A DNA stretch of 64,000 nucleotides. It comes from Kalmusia sp. IMI 367209. Lineage: Eukaryota; Ascomycota; Dothideomycetes; Pleosporales; Didymosphaeriaceae. A program made the position numbers and the translations under genes. The notes under the pieces were generated by a model. That model did not search any database, was not told where the DNA came from, and was given only the letters and a program-made list of their open reading frames with translations. The stretch spans positions 1,364,001 through 1,428,000 of the forward strand of contig JAPEUQ010000006.1 of assembly GCA_027946365.1 (NCBI GenBank). The letters are read 5' to 3'. This document shows positions 1 to 12,555 of this stretch, piece by piece. Within the stretch, counting starts at the first letter, position 1; the number at the start of each line of letters is the position of its first letter.

Positions 1-2384
1 CCCCTTCTCTTCTGACCGACATAAGCAGCCGCCCAACGCATGTCCAACGGGATAAGGTCTCGTAACGGTCGCGAGCTGCGTCCTTTTTCCATAATATCGA
101 GCAACCCTGCGATACTGTATAGCAAGTGCGCCGAGGGACACTTGCTGCACATCTAACAGCGAAGTAAGACGGTGCAGTGCGAACACTGCGCGGGTGGATC
201 TTGGAGGAATCTCACGATTTGGAAGCTAACAAGTACCTGTTTTCCCATGCGGTGGCGCGGACAAAGTCCAAATTGGGCGCTTGCAGAAATAAAATCAAGA
301 GACCCTCTCCGAAGGGTTTCGGTGATCTTGCTCCGCGGGATCGTGATGTTCCAGCCGATAAACCACGAGCGCACCCCACATTACGTACCCTGATTCCTGC
401 CCCTCGGCTAGCGAGGCTCGTGGTTTTCCGTTTCGTGACGGCTCATCGAAATTTTCGGAAATCCATGCTTTGAACAAGTGACCTTGTGACCTGCTGACAA
501 CCCGAAGGTTGACGGACGCAGGGACGAACGCGTAATGGGACTCACACGCAACTTGATTCGTAACGAAGTAGCTTCATGCTATCAAGGAGTTAAAGAAAAT
601 CCAGTGTTCGCAAAAGTGGACGTTTAGTCAAACTTTCGCAGACCCTTGAAGGAACGAACAGAGGGTCTACGGGACCTGTGGCGTAGCAAGTAACACCCTT
701 GCGCTGGCGCATGTCTGGCCGGCATTTGAGCCGATCGGGCTGCTGAAAGTCCGGGCCTTGGCATCCAAACAACTCGATCCCACGATCCATGACAACATAA
801 TCTCGATGTACAACAGAAGCTGAAACGGCATCGTAAGATCACGTGCTGTTGCTGACTCGCAAACAGGCGCGTGGAAAGGTCAGCAGTTGATACCCGGCAA
901 ATAAAGGACTCGATTCTGAATTGAGTTTTGCAGTCCAGCGCTGCCAGGTTTTTCGTCTTGATCTTGGACCTTTGGCGGGGTAAAGGGATGTGGGGCCGCG
1001 GTTTTCATCAGAAGCTACTTCCTGGACGGAAACGAGCAAAAAGGCAGACCAAAGCGACCTGATCTGGTTCTCGCATAGTTTCGGAGTGTCTCCGTGGTAT
1101 CTTCATTCGATGTCAGAGACGTTGTGTCACCTACGCGAACGGAGTAGCAGGGAAAGTGGAATCATAGCGCGAGACATTGAGCGTTGCCAAGATCTGGGGA
1201 TACCAAGGCCTAGGCCAGCGGAGCTGAGGCCGAGAGAAGAGCATCTGGTACCAAGGTGTTCTCTATCGGAAGACGGAGCGAAGTGAAGGGCGGCGTGAAG
1301 TCAACGAATGACACCATTGTACATGCTCTATTGCACCTGGATGAAGGTTGAAAGCTTAAACTAGTCTAGAATCAAAGGACGACGATTCACTGGTTGAGAG
1401 AGCTACAGTGTCTAGTCGGGGGTAAGAGAGGCTTTTGCTTAAGCGGGGGTTTTTCTCGTGAAGGTCAAGTTAGTTGTCCATGGGGCCTTGAGGAGCCGGC
1501 CGCAAAAGCCGAGCATGATGGTTGATACCACTGGCTAGCTTTCAACGGCTTTGGGGTAAAACTGCAGGTATCAGACCACCAGCGGGCATACTGTGGAGCT
1601 TCTCTAGAGAGCAGCAAAGCAAAGCCACAATATAGAGTGGACAAACAAGATGACAGCGTGCTGTTGCGTAGTAAAGCTGCGAATTCACCTGCATGGTCCC
1701 TACCTGGCCGAGGCAGTTGCGCTGCTCAGACCGCCGACTTCACTGCGCTTTGCTTCCGTACTGTATCTGGACGCAAGATTCCAAAGGAAGGTAGTGGAAC
1801 GATTGACGGAGGATCCTCCCCTTGCTTGGGAGAGATCTATGGCCAGCAGCACATCGCCAGGTGAACGCCTCCTGCGGTAGATCTCCCTGACACTTGGGGC
1901 TCTAGGGCTGTCCCGTCATGATGGTAACGATGCGCAACATCATTGGCTCTCCTTCTCCAAAATACATTGTGTTTAGGCACCCCGGGACCCTTCTTGACTG
2001 TTGTGAAGGGCTGCTCCCCATGCGACCACGGCAGCTTATCGCTCTCGTGGAAATGGGCAGATGCCACCCACTTTGAGCGTGCCATGCATGCTTGCTTTCC
2101 TGCGATGGGCCCGCGAGGCATTCCGTTGTTCGGCTCTGGGATTTGCAGAGTCGCATCGAGGCAAATTGGCACGCTCCCGGTCCCCCGTGGATCCCAATAT
2201 CCGCGATGGTCCGGCGAAGTTTCTCACAAGCACAGCGCATGGGGTTGCTGGCCGATACGATGTTTTTTTCTCAGACCACCACGCGGGGGGGGGGCAGGTC
2301 TAGACCTCTCGTAGGCTTCCCGTAGCGGAAAGGCGGGGCCCATTGATTCGGGGCGGCTCCCTGCGTTGTGATTTGCGGACCCAC

Positions 2385-2392
2385 TGACGTCA
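2385..2392. promoter_or_regulatory. CRE-type palindrome TGACGTCA
   Basis: This is a perfect 8-bp CRE palindrome of the kind bound by ATF/CREB bZIP factors. A second GTGACGTC half-match lies near 2742-2750. Both are more than 1.3 kb from the nearest gene start, so a regulatory role is only possible, and such an octamer also occurs by chance. Confidence 0.25.
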
Positions 2393-2446
2393 CCCGCTGT
2401 CAAGGGCCGCCCAGGGAGATTGGGCCCTGCATGAGCACGGGGTCGG

Positions 2447-2497
2447 ACAACAACGAGCACAACAACAGCAACAACAGCAACAAACAAGACAACAAAG
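2447..2497. repeat. CAA/CAG-type trinucleotide microsatellite
   Basis: An imperfect run of CAA and CAG triplets is visible. It lies in no supported coding frame. Confidence 0.8.
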
Positions 2498-2910
2498 GGA
2501 CAAATCCTGCGACGGCGCCTTGGTCGCAACGGAGGAAGGGTCCCGCAGGGCCTGGGTGAGGATAAGAGCAGCGGCGCCGGGGCGTGGAGATCGAGGTTTG
2601 GACGAACGATCGCGATCGTGGCCGATCTGTTGGACTGCCCGCGTGGAGCGTCGGCTAGTCGAGGGTGAGGGCCCCCGTCTGCACAGGGGCGTGCCGGCGA
2701 ATCGAGAGGCCCCGCGGCTGCTGGCGCTGCGTGGGTGAGCAAGTGACGTCGCTGCAAGGGCACGAAAAGACCGATGCGCTGCCCAAAAGCCGATGGCACT
2801 AGGACATGTGCCTCGCCCGACCGGGCTAGTTTCCGACATGGGCTGCCGCAGGGTCCAGCGCGTCCCATCAGGCGACGACGTTGGCGAGGCGGGAGGGCGG
2901 CGAACCCTGA

Positions 2911-2911
2911 T

Positions 2912-2943
<32 letters not shown>

Positions 2944-2953
2944 CGAGAGAGAC
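2911..2953. repeat. (GA)n dinucleotide microsatellite
   Basis: About 20 GA units occur, interrupted near the right end by GC changes (GAGCGAGA). This is the purest simple repeat in the window. Confidence 0.9.
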
Positions 2954-3086
2954 TGTCTGCGTGCGGCCTTGGTGCCACCGTGTCGTGGCAGGCAGAGGGG
3001 GCGGCGCGACGTCGGGGGAGGGAGCGGCATCGTCGGAGGCGGGCAGCCAGACCGAGGGGGAACACCGTGCGACGATGCTGCGACCG

Positions 3087-3105
3087 CCCTGCCCTGCCCT
3101 GCCCT
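3087..3105. repeat. (CCCTG)n pentanucleotide repeat
   Basis: Between three and four head-to-tail copies of CCCTG are present, directly followed by the GAC-rich repeat. Confidence 0.7.
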
Positions 3106-3111
3106 TCTCCT

Positions 3112-3112
3112 G

Positions 3113-3144
<32 letters not shown>
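3112..3144. repeat. (GAC)n trinucleotide microsatellite
   Basis: About ten GAC/GGC triplets occur in a row. No supported gene covers them. Confidence 0.85.
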
Positions 3145-4110
3145 GTATGTTTGCGGAATCGACGGCAGGCGACAGCGCACATCACTGCCCCAAGGTGCTC
3201 CAGGCCGGCTTCGTCAGGTCCTGTCCTGCTAGGCGCCCTGCGGAATGCTCGGAGAGCCAGCTAGAAAGCGCCTGAACCTGAAAAGAGACGCTCGATCTCG
3301 ATCGATCATCGCAGGCTGCTCACGGTAGATCCGCGTCTGGGCATTGGCTGCGGGCCTTTGGCCGTGTTGGAAAAGACTTCGGTCGCTGCGAGCCATCGCT
3401 GATGGAACGGGATTGTCCTGTCTAGCACCGCAATGTCAGTATTACACGCACTCGCCGCTTCGTTGCGCACGTCGTCCGCCCGCGCGCGCGCTATGTGTCT
3501 GTATGTGGCGTCGCTGGCAAGGCCCGTTGGTGCTACGCGTGCCTGTGTGGTGCAGCGACAGCACCTCCGCAGGCGAGGCGAGGGTGGCTTGTTAGGTGGG
3601 CCCGCGCTAGGGTGCTGCGAGGAGCGCCACGCTAGAGCTATGGGCATGCAACAATCCCATGTCTGAGCCTGGCTTGTCTGATGTGCGCCGGCCTGAACTG
3701 CAATTGCCATGCCGCCGGGATCTCCAGCCTTGGTTCCCACCCCTGCGCCGTTGTTCCAAGGGACCTGGCCCTGCGCTGCTCATAAAGCGCCCATCATAGC
3801 CCGCTGCGAGCTTCCTGCTCGCGTCCGCCGTGATTTCACTACATAGCTCCCATCCACGAAGTCCCCCCTCCCCCTCTCCCACTTCACCCCGAGTGTCTGG
3901 CGCCATCCACCTCCGCTCTGGCCTTGCACCGCCAAAACTCCTCCTCCTACTCCTCCTCGGCCCCATCCTCTGCTTTTCCTGTCCGCTGTACAAATACCGC
4001 TGCTTCGCCCGCAGCTTCTCCGTCTCGTCAGCGTCTTCACGTGCAACTGTTCCCAGCCTGGCTACATTCCTCTCACTGGCGCGTGTTTGGGCCGTGACCA
4101 CTAGGAAATC

Positions 4111-5066
4111 ATGGACGGCAAGAACTCCTCCGGCCGCCGAATTTCCCTCTTGAACGACAGCGCAGAACCTCAGCTCCCCATCCGCTTGCCCTCCATCGCC
4201 CCCTCGCTGCGCTCCAGGACCTCCAGCTACACATCGTCACCAATCGGCTCGCCCGCCACGCCGTATCTCGTGCGCAGCGACTCGACCGACTCGGCAGCTA
4301 CCATGCAAACACCCTCGCCCATCACGCCGGAGTTTGGCTTCGAAGGACTTCCCCCGCAGCATCTCAACTCGCCCGTCTTCAACCAGCACAGCTTCTTCCC
4401 CGCTCAGAAGGAGCTGGTCCCCGCCTACCCTCCTCTCCCAAGCGACGGGTCCCTGTTTCTACCACCCGCCGCGGGCGCACCCCAGCCCGGCTACTTTCGA
4501 CCCCAGCAGTCCACCGACGGCCACAATGTTGTGAACGGCGCTGCCTCGGCGAACCCGCGCTCCAAGAAGAACAGCTACCCGTGTCCGGTAGCGAAGCGGT
4601 ACAATTGCACCCGACCATTTCACCACCGGCCATGCTGCACGACACGCTAAGAAGCACACGGGCAAGAAGGACGCCTTTTGTCCCGAGTGCAACAAGGCCT
4701 TCACCCGCAAAAGACAACATGGAGCAGCATCGTCGGACGCACCAGAGCGGTCGCAATGCCAAGGGCACCGACAACAGCCTCAAGAAAGCCAAGGCCCAGG
4801 CAAACGACCGAAGCCCGCTCCTTCCAATCTGACCCGCCTGCTCTCCGGTCTCAGCATGATGGACCCACCCTCCCCCGTCAGCCCTCCACTAGCTTCATGG
4901 CGCCTGCCGTACAACCTGCTGATTCCTTCGCCGATTTCTCCCAACGATCACCTTATCCCGATCCGACCGCGTACGCAATGACCCACGGCTTCTCTGCGGG
5001 TTCGTCTTACGGGCTGGACGCTTGGCCATTGCCGCGAGTGGAGAGAAGCGCAAGTACGAGTGCTAG
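4111..5066 (+). pseudogene. C2H2 zinc-finger transcription factor, frameshifted
   Basis: The N-terminal part is a Ser/Pro-rich region (short motifs LPIRLPSIAP and SYTSSPIGSP) that opens at ATG 4111 and runs in one frame to about 4611. The conserved double zinc finger follows but is split over frames: YPCP...YNC in frame 1, then HAARHAKKHTGKK and FCPECNKAFTRK after one extra base near 4611-4612, then DNMEQHRRTH after another extra base in the A run 4709-4712. Further shifts are needed near 4805, near 4890-4900 and near 5021 to reach the C-terminal LAIAASGEKRKYE ending at the stop 5064-5066. No GT-AG introns explain these shifts without deleting conserved residues. From memory the finger pair resembles fungal C2H2 regulators such as Aspergillus MtfA, a regulator of secondary metabolism and development, but this is unverified. 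It is either a decayed gene or a locally error-prone stretch of sequence; an intact locus would make a nuclear DNA-binding protein of about 315 residues. Confidence 0.7.
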
Positions 5067-8000
5067 CATGCGAGCCCGAAAGTTTGATCGGGTGTCTAAT
5101 TTATTTGACGCTTGGGTCCTGATCCACCGGACCGGATGATTCCAATCTAATTTTCCTTTCACACCAAAAGATACGGGGATTCACGTAAAAGACGCATTGG
5201 CCGTCAGGGCTACGAATCTACGAGGCGTTTTGGGGGAGGGGACCGGGAGGGTTCATGACAATCCATTTCCGCACAACATTGCTTTGTATTCTTCGTTTCT
5301 TGTTTGTATTTGTTTTGTACCACAGCCGCCGGCCTGCCTAGGCATGCGTCCGGCCTGGTGAATTTTGTACTCATTGCAATGGGCGGTAGTGTGCTTGGCT
5401 TCAGTGTGTCGGGTGAAGGATGTCCCCTTTAGCTGGGCGTTTTTCGAGGGTGGCATCTTTGATCAGGGGTCATGGTCACACAGGAATTTAGGGCAAACAT
5501 GGATACCCCGCCCTTATCGAAGGTGCACAACTTTTTTCTGGATCTCTATTATAGTAACGATGCGGGGAAGGGCTCGCTCGACGCGAGTGTCGTGGGAGAT
5601 GTGACTGGGTTGGTCTGTCTAGGCTGTACGCAGCAAGAGCTCAATGAATCAAATTCGACCCAGACTCGGTGTGTTTCCCTCTTTGCCTTCACATGTCTTG
5701 CCTGTCGTGACTGCCCTTGTGTCTCTTCATGTCTCCATTCTCGCCCCTTTCGCATTCGCATTCTCGCCTGGATCCTGGTCAGAAGCAGCACACAGGTTCC
5801 GTTGGCTATGGTCGTGTCACTCGTGGCACTAAGCATTCACCCTCGAGGAAATGGTAGTTCGTCCCTCAACAGTTTCAATAGTTACGGCTACCTGTGCCAG
5901 ATGACCGCCGTGCATGCGGGCGCCCTTGGAGGCTTCGCTGCCCACCCTCAATGCACCGCCGTCGGACGCCCCCGCACGTACCCGTACCCGATGCGTGCCG
6001 CCGCTCTCACAGAACCAAGGAAAAAATTCAAGGGAAGACGTTACATGTTGCCCCGCATGGCTGCCCACTGGGTAGTAGTAGTAGCAGTAGTAAAGTAGTA
6101 GTAGCCTCCCGGGGCTGCAAACCCAAGCTACAGGCAACCGCCAACCACGACGATTCGCTCCCGGGCAGCAGCAGCATAACCGACAGGAGCACTACAGGAT
6201 GTCAAACCATGGCTGGACGTGCGTCAGTGCGGACACCCGCGTAGCCTTGTTGAGCGGAGGATCCGACACAAACATCCGCGGGCTGCATACGTTCACGTAC
6301 GATGGCAAACTCTACCGGATGTCGAAGGGCTGGCGGGACAAGCTTCCCGACCAATGGCGGGCGGCGTTGCGCGGTCCCTGCATGCTGGCTACCTCGCACT
6401 GATCTGCAGGTGAGCCCTCTAGCGGGTAGCGGGAGAGTGCCGTTGCGGCTGATTGGCGTCCTCCCGAAAGGTTCGTCGAGAGGGCTGGAGAGCCATGATA
6501 TCAACTCTTTTTTGGCGTCATGATTAATTGCGGCGGCGACGGGAGCTGGCCATGGGGAAAACCTAAAGCTGTCACTGTGTTTTGCCCCCTTTTGGGCTCC
6601 GAGCCATTCTTTCCTTGTCCGTAGCCTAACGAACGGCAATGGTCAATGAAGACACCACTTCCCATGTCACATGCATGCGAAGAAGTGCAGATTGCTCAAA
6701 CTCTCTTTTTGCTGGCCTGCGTTGTTCTCGACCTGCACGCCAGCACGTCAAATCTAGCTACTCGTCGACTCAAGTTTGGTTACTGCGCACAGCATGGGCG
6801 TACGAGCGCCACGGGACCCATGCTTGCGTTTCGCCACGTCTCTCCCTGCGGCAACGCCATGCTCTTTGACAGATTGACTCTGCCTCCTCGCCTAACTGCT
6901 GCAGAAGCCACGCGACGTCGGGGGCACAATGTCGGTCTCCGTGCTGACCACGCCACTCCCCTACAGCGTGATCTTGAGCAATAGGAAATGCGTTTACCGC
7001 GTCTACCTCACTTGGTAGAACCGATAACTTCCCCCATGTACATATTCTCTTTGCCGTCCGAGCCGGTCACGTCCCCATCAAAACGGGCACTTACAACATG
7101 CTCCTCCTTGTGGACCAACGGCCACGCAGCTTGGCCATGCAGTGGAAGCATCCTCATGTGTAAAGAGCATGGCTTGCAGCCCAACTGCCGCGGTCCTGAG
7201 TGGGCATACATGTCTCTCATTTCTCCTCTCGTGGCTGACTAGCTAGCCAAGCCCAAAGGCCCTACTGCTGCTGTGCAACGTTCGTCAATCTGCCTGCAGA
7301 TCTCAAAATATCGAGCTCCTTTCCACGCCGGCAGCCAGTGTTTCAGAACTGCGAGTAGCCAATCTTCCGTCCTTCCCCGGACTAGGCACGTACGCGCGGT
7401 GAAATAGAGCCAGGACGCAATTGCGCGTAGACGCAGATTTCTGCTCTTTGAATCCTTCTTTTTGGGCGTACAACTTTCCGTAATGCTCCTGGGCAGAGGA
7501 CGAGGAATCGTCTAGGCGTAGCTATTGTCTTTATGGTTCTTTTTTTTTTTATTTTCCTTCTTCTTCTTTTCATCTGACTTCGCTTGGTCCCCGAGGTAGC
7601 CCTCGCTTCACTTGTGGCACACGACGCCCATGTGTATAGTGAACACCAGAAGCGGGTACTTGGGTGCACCGTCACGCCGTCTCACTACCACGGAAATGTC
7701 AGAAATCCTGGGATCGGGTGCTCACGCTTCCAGATCGAGGCGTGGAGCACTTGGCCTCGGCCCACCTGCTGCAGAAGCTCATTTCCGTTTGCATCTGCAA
7801 GGACAAATGCTGTAAGACATGCACCGAAAAGGACCCCGGCGCACATCTTCATTGCAGGTACGACCTTGGGGTTGTGGAAAATCTGGTAGCGAGCAATAAC
7901 AAAGGGGGCAGGGAAGGGCTGGCTAAATCATGACGCTCAACGGCTGTCACTAGTTGCTTCGGGACAATCTAAGCACACATGATAACGTTGTACAAGGAGA

Positions 8001-8458
8001 GGGGCGAGAAAAAGTAGCATGCTGCATCGGAACGCGTTCATGGATAAGCCGACGTATTCTTGAGGCACAGCTGACTCGTACCCAAGTATTACTGGAAAAC
8101 AAAGTTTTGATACCCGGCCCGAATTCAGTGCTCCTTTCGGTCATCGAACACCAAGCTACCGCTGTGTCTAAGACATCGAACTGGGTTGTTGAAAGCTTAC
8201 TGCCATCTAGGCACCTTTTCTGGACAGTCGGCGTTGGTTCGTTTTAGCTTCTCTTTGAGTAATATACTCCCCCGATGGAGAAGGCGCAAATGTAGCGAGA
8301 CACTGCCACCACATTGATGCAATATCTCTGCAACTTGCTGCAACAGAGCCCAACCTCTACTCAACAATATTCAAATCATGCTCTTACAGCATATGGCGCC
8401 CGATCATGCGTGCTGCATGCTGCGTGTCAAATTGGATGAAACTACGCCAGGCACATGC
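5067..8458. other. 3.4-kb stretch with no supported gene
   Basis: Open frames up to about 208 codons exist, but none shows a domain, a consistent codon pattern or splice signals joining it to a neighbour. The interval holds a GTAGTAGTA microsatellite at 6072-6105 and a T-rich pyrimidine tract at about 7533-7571. It probably contains the 3' flank of the C2H2 locus and the 3' flank of the GPN GTPase gene. Confidence 0.5.
6072..6105. repeat. (GTA)n trinucleotide microsatellite
   Basis: Two blocks of GTA/AGT triplets are separated by a short interruption (AGCAGTAGTAA). Confidence 0.8.
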
Positions 8459-9769
8459 TCAGCCGAGATTGGCCTTGTGCAGGTATCGCGCGAAGCTGAA
8501 GTCCTCCCCAGACGGACCCGAGCTATCTTCGAGCGCTTGCTGGTATCGCGCTTTGAGACCTTGCTCCGAGTTGTCATTGTAATCGTCTTCGGAATCGTAA
8601 TCATCGACCTGCATATCCTCCTGTTCGTCTTCGACATCGCTGACAGTCTCGGGTTCATCTTTCCGGGGTCCCTTTTTGAATTGGCCAGCACCTCCCACGT
8701 TCATGTCCTTCATCAGTTTATCGAGTTCTTTCTGTCGTGTCGCCGCCTTTTCCTTCTCTCTCTCAGCCCTGCGCCGCTCCAATTCAGGCTTGTAGTCCCG
8801 CTCAAACTCCTCTTTTTTGGCCTGAACACCCCTGAAGAACTCATCCATACCGTCACCTGTCATTGAGCTAACGCCAACCACACTCAAATGCTTGTAGAAC
8901 TCTTCCAAAACTAGTGACATGCTATTCAAGAGACTGCCCATGTAGCCGCTGCCTCCGCCAACTGCACTCCCCTCACCTCCGAAGCTACCACCCTCTTCCT
9001 CGTTCCTCAAGGCATCTTGAAAAGCCTCGAAATCCGTCATCCAATCTTTTGCGAAATCCGCGTTCTGCACATCTGTTTTGTTGAAAACTAGTATCATGGG
9101 CAACTTGGTCTTGTATAGGATGGAGCAGGCATAGAGCATGTTAGACATGAAAGTCGAGGTGCTTGTGGTCCGCGGCGTGTCAATGACGTAGGCAATCACT
9201 GTTGGGAAGGTGCTCGCCAAACTGCTCAGGAGGATTTCTCCACTGGCCGACCAGACGAAGACCTCAATTTGACCAGGCGTGTCGACCAATATGTGCTTGA
9301 CCTGTTGCGGTTGCTGCACGGGAGGTGTTGTTTTGCCCGAATTTGTCATGAACTCGACCGTTGTTTGCTCTGGTTGCTCCACGGGCTCAGGCGCGGCAGT
9401 GCGCTTTTCCAGCAGGCTAATGACCTGATCGATCTTGGTGCTGAACAGATTCAAGCTAGTCAGGATACCGCCGTTGGGCCCGAGATTGAACTGCTTCATG
9501 ACCTCCTTGTAATTGACCGAGTCTCGAATGTCGATGTTGGGTGTGAAGGGGACATAGTGCACGGCAGGGTCGAGGTTCAAGATGTACGGCGGTGCGGTTG
9601 CTGTCTTGGATGCGGACGGCTCACCCTGTGTGGGGTCAGGGTGCGTGTAGAGGTGCGAAACGAGGCGTTGCATGAATGTTGTCTTGCCAGAGCCCGCCAT
9701 GCCTACGCAAACAATGGCTACGGGTACCTCGGGTGAGGACGGGCCCGCCGAGGGCGCTGCGGTGGCCAT
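8459..9769 (-). CDS. NPA3: GPN-loop GTPase 1 (Npa3/XAB1 family)
   Basis: This is a single-exon gene of 436 codons. GPN-loop GTPases act in the cytoplasm on assembly and nuclear import of RNA polymerase II. Residues 23-31 are the P-loop GMAGSGKTT, residues 95-102 carry the family-defining Gly-Pro-Asn insert (GPN at 97-99) followed by GILTSLN, the DTPGQIE motif forms G3, and FNKTD forms G4. The C-terminal third is a charged helix ([12 protein letters not shown]) followed by an acidic tail, as in other Npa3 proteins. Length matches the family. The start is the first Met before the conserved N-terminus. It is divergent from the CWF19 gene with about 250 bp between the starts. Confidence 0.96.
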   Translation of the reverse strand: MATAAPSAGPSSPEVPVAIVCVGMAGSGKTTFMQRLVSHLYTHPDPTQGEPSASKTATAPPYILNLDPAVHYVPFTPNIDIRDSVNYKEVMKQFNLGPNGGILTSLNLFSTKIDQVISLLEKRTAAPEPVEQPEQTTVEFMTNSGKTTPPVQQPQQVKHILVDTPGQIEVFVWSASGEILLSSLASTFPTVIAYVIDTPRTTSTSTFMSNMLYACSILYKTKLPMILVFNKTDVQNADFAKDWMTDFEAFQDALRNEEEGGSFGGEGSAVGGGSGYMGSLLNSMSLVLEEFYKHLSVVGVSSMTGDGMDEFFRGVQAKKEEFERDYKPELERRRAEREKEKAATRQKELDKLMKDMNVGGAGQFKKGPRKDEPETVSDVEDEQEDMQVDDYDSEDDYNDNSEQGLKARYQQALEDSSGPSGEDFSFARYLHKANLG

Positions 9770-10021
9770 GGTGCTTCGCCAGGATCTCGCGATGGTGCGA
9801 GCAACTGCACGAGGTCAAGTCGTTCGGTTGTAGGCTGTAGGTGGTGTTAGATGTCTAGGCAGAATTTCTTTGGCGGGGCGCCGGCGATGGCAGTGATGTC
9901 AAAGTGGTCCTAGCACTAGCTGCAGCTCGCGCTCCTCCAATGTGAACCCTGAACTTTGTTTCGACTTCTCCATCGTCTACCACCACCGACTGTTCTGCCG
10001 AACCGAGAGTTGCAGGTCATA
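9770..10021. promoter_or_regulatory. Bidirectional promoter of NPA3 and CWF19
   Basis: Two conserved genes start head to head with 252 bp between their ATGs. No TATA box is evident. The arrangement implies a shared promoter; this is inferred from spacing only. Confidence 0.5.
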
Positions 10022-12266
10022 ATGGGCCTCGAGGACTTCGAGCGCGAGCTCGCGGCGAGCAAGGCTAAGGAGCCGCGCAAGAAGCGGGATCGTAGCCGTA
10101 GTCGCGACCGACATCATGGCGAACACCGGTACAAGCATCATCACGCATCGCGCCATGGTGACGACCGCGACGATCGTGACAGACGGCACCGACACAAGCG
10201 CTCGAAACACCACCGCGAGACGTCAGAAGAGCGCTCGCGACGCAAGAGACATGAACGAGAACGCGCCGGGGACAGCGAGGACCGCTCACGCCGCAAGGAC
10301 AAAAACAGCAGAAGTCGCTCACCCTCTAGCGACGAGGATCGCCTCACCACCAAGCGCAGATCACGGCATGCTATGTATGAAGAGGATTCGCCGTCTGACG
10401 ACGAGCCCATGGACAAGGACTATGCACCACCCAACGATGATTTTCTAGACCACCAGCTGGAAGAAGCCGCCGACGCGAACATGCAGCGCGATTCATGGAT
10501 GCAGGCTCCCTCATCTATGGACGTCGACTACGTGCAGCGAAAGAAACGAGAGGAGAAGAGCACATTCGTGGGCGCATCGGCAGAGCAAAAGCACGCGCTC
10601 AAGATACACCAGGCTGAGCTTAATCATCATCTGAAGGATGTACACGAGGAAGAAGCTCCCGTCGACCAAGAGCCGATCCACCATCCTGTGTCGTATACGT
10701 TTGGTGATGCAGGATCGCAGTGGCGCATGATGAAGTTGAAGGGCGTATATCGGATTGCTGAGGACGAGAATCGGCCGGTTGAAGAGGTTGCACTGGAGAA
10801 GTACGGCGATCTGCGCGACTTCGATGATGCTAGAGAGGAAGAGATTGAAGTCGATCGGAGGAAAATGTATGGCCAGAACTATGTTGGGAAAGAGAAACCC
10901 TCGGGAGAGCTCTTCGAAGAACGGAGGTTAAGAGCAGGCATCCATAGGTCTCCTCGACAACCTTCGCATGCGGAGGAAGATCTGCCTCAGGGACGGGTCG
11001 TTTCTGATCCCCAACCGACAGTACATACGGTAAAACTCAGCCAGACAGAACTGAACAAACTCAAGGCGCAGATGATGAAGGCTAAGATGAAGGGGACTGC
11101 GAATGCCGCCGAGTTAGAAGCACAATATAATTCTGCCCTGTCAGGTGCGGCCAACCGATCCGAGCCCGATGTCGTCGTCTTGAATTCCATGGACAATCGT
11201 ATGCTCGCTGGTGGTCGCCAGGGCGAAGTCAAAGAATTGACAAACAAACGGGGTCGAGAGCGTGGCCTGGTCGTGGAGAACGAAGACATGTCTATTGAAG
11301 ATATGCTCAGGCAAGAGAGGCGTACTAAGGCGCAACCTGGAGGCGAAGGCATGCTGCTGGCAGAAAAGATTGCCAAAGATGCGAAATTCGATGTAAGTGG
11401 CCTCCGCGTATTCTATTAGAGCATACTGTTAACGCGCTTAGAACGACCTTGATTACCTCGATGAAAATGCGACCAAGCTTGCTACCCGCGCTCCCAAATC
11501 GACAATCAATCTTCGAAATGCAGCAATCTCCGATTATCAACGGACGAACCGAATCCTAGATTCTTGTCCACTCTGCCATCACGAAGACAAATCTCCACCG
11601 CAACCCCCTATAGCGCCCATCATCTCTCTTGCCACGCGCGTTTTTTTGACTCTCCCCACCGAGCCAGAAATCAGTGAGGGCGGCGCCGTCATCGTGCCCA
11701 TTCAACACCGGACCAACCTACTAGAATGCGATGATGATGAATGGGAGGAGATTCGGAATTTCATGAAGTGTCTAACACGCATGTATCATGACCAAGGCCG
11801 AGATGTCGTTTTTTATGAGAATGCCGCAAACCCAGGACGCAAGCTACACGCTGCAATGAATGCAGTGCCGATACCTTTCGAGCTTGGTGAGACCGCACCT
11901 GCCTTCTTCCGTGAAGCAATCCTGTCTTCTGACTCGGATTGGTCGCAACACAAACCCATCATCGATACTCTCAAAGCATCTCGTTCCGGGCAGGGCAAGG
12001 CGGCATTCAGGAGAAGCCTAGCTAAAGAGATGCCGTACTTTCACGTGTGGTTTGAGCTTGATGGCGGCATGGGGCATATCGTCGAGGACGAGCGCAGGTG
12101 GCCGAAGAGCGACCTTTTCGCACGGGAGGTGCTCGGCGGCATGTTAGATTTGGACATCGAAGTTGTCAAGAGACAAGGACGGTGGGTCAAAGGCGATAGA
12201 CGAGTTGACGGCTTTAGGAAGCGTTGGACGAAGTTCGATTGGACGAGGGTGCTTGCTAATGGCTAG
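10022..12266 (+). CDS. CWF19: Cwf19-like pre-mRNA splicing factor
   Basis: Two exons, 10022-11392 and 11442-12266, are separated by a 49-bp GT-AG intron (GTAAGT...TTAG) and encode 731 residues. The N-terminal 130 residues are an Arg/Ser/His/Asp-rich region with RSRSR and HRH blocks typical of splicing proteins. The second exon holds the CwfJ C-terminal domains: SCPLCHHE (zinc-binding CxxC), VIVPIQHRTNLLECDDDEW, MTRMY-like helix, HAAMNAVPIP and, at the end, FHVWFELDGGMGHIVED. The family is linked to the NTC/late spliceosome and intron lariat debranching. The chosen ATG opens MGLEDFERELA; an in-frame upstream ATG at 9956 would add 22 residues but lies in the probable 5' leader. Confidence 0.95.
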
Positions 12267-12555
12267 CGGAGAGCATATAGAGAACATGTGTAGCGCTGGT
12301 ATATATCAAACTAATGATACTGCTTACAGTCTCCAGGAGTTTCTACTGTCTGTGAATGATATTTGCATTTATGCCCGCCACGAATCCGAGCAGTTCTTCA
12401 ACATAGGAATGTGCTGATTGAGCAAGCTTTCATTCCTGTTTAGGCCTAGTCGCAATTGCCAATCTCCAGAGGGCTGACGTCGTTTCAGCTCTATCTCCTT
12501 CGCATCACCAAAATGGTCGCGTCGGCGTCGTCATTCACCTCTATAAGTTGATTCG

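Larger units (their letters stand above)
1..4110. other. Gene-poor left end, no supported gene
   Basis: Both strands carry only short overlapping open frames without recognisable domains, and the longest (about 318 codons on the minus strand near 2.2-3.2 kb) is low-complexity Arg/Ser/Pro. The stretch is GC-rich between about 2.3 and 4.1 kb and holds several microsatellites, listed separately. The last 250 bases before 4111 are pyrimidine-rich, which is typical of a fungal promoter or 5' leader and probably belongs to the C2H2 gene that follows. A palindromic TGACGTCA (CRE-type) lies at 2385-2392. Confidence 0.6.

Noticed and set aside
2224..3180. 318-codon minus-strand open frame
   Set aside because: It consists of low-complexity Arg, Ser, Pro and Leu runs created by the microsatellites and GC-rich sequence, and competing frames of similar quality exist on the other strand.
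5472..6098. 208-codon plus-strand frame
   Set aside because: No domain, no splice context, and it ends in a microsatellite-derived Val run. Composition looks like translated non-coding DNA.
9269..9736. 155-codon plus-strand frame opposite the GPN GTPase gene
   Set aside because: It is the antisense shadow of a strongly conserved gene.
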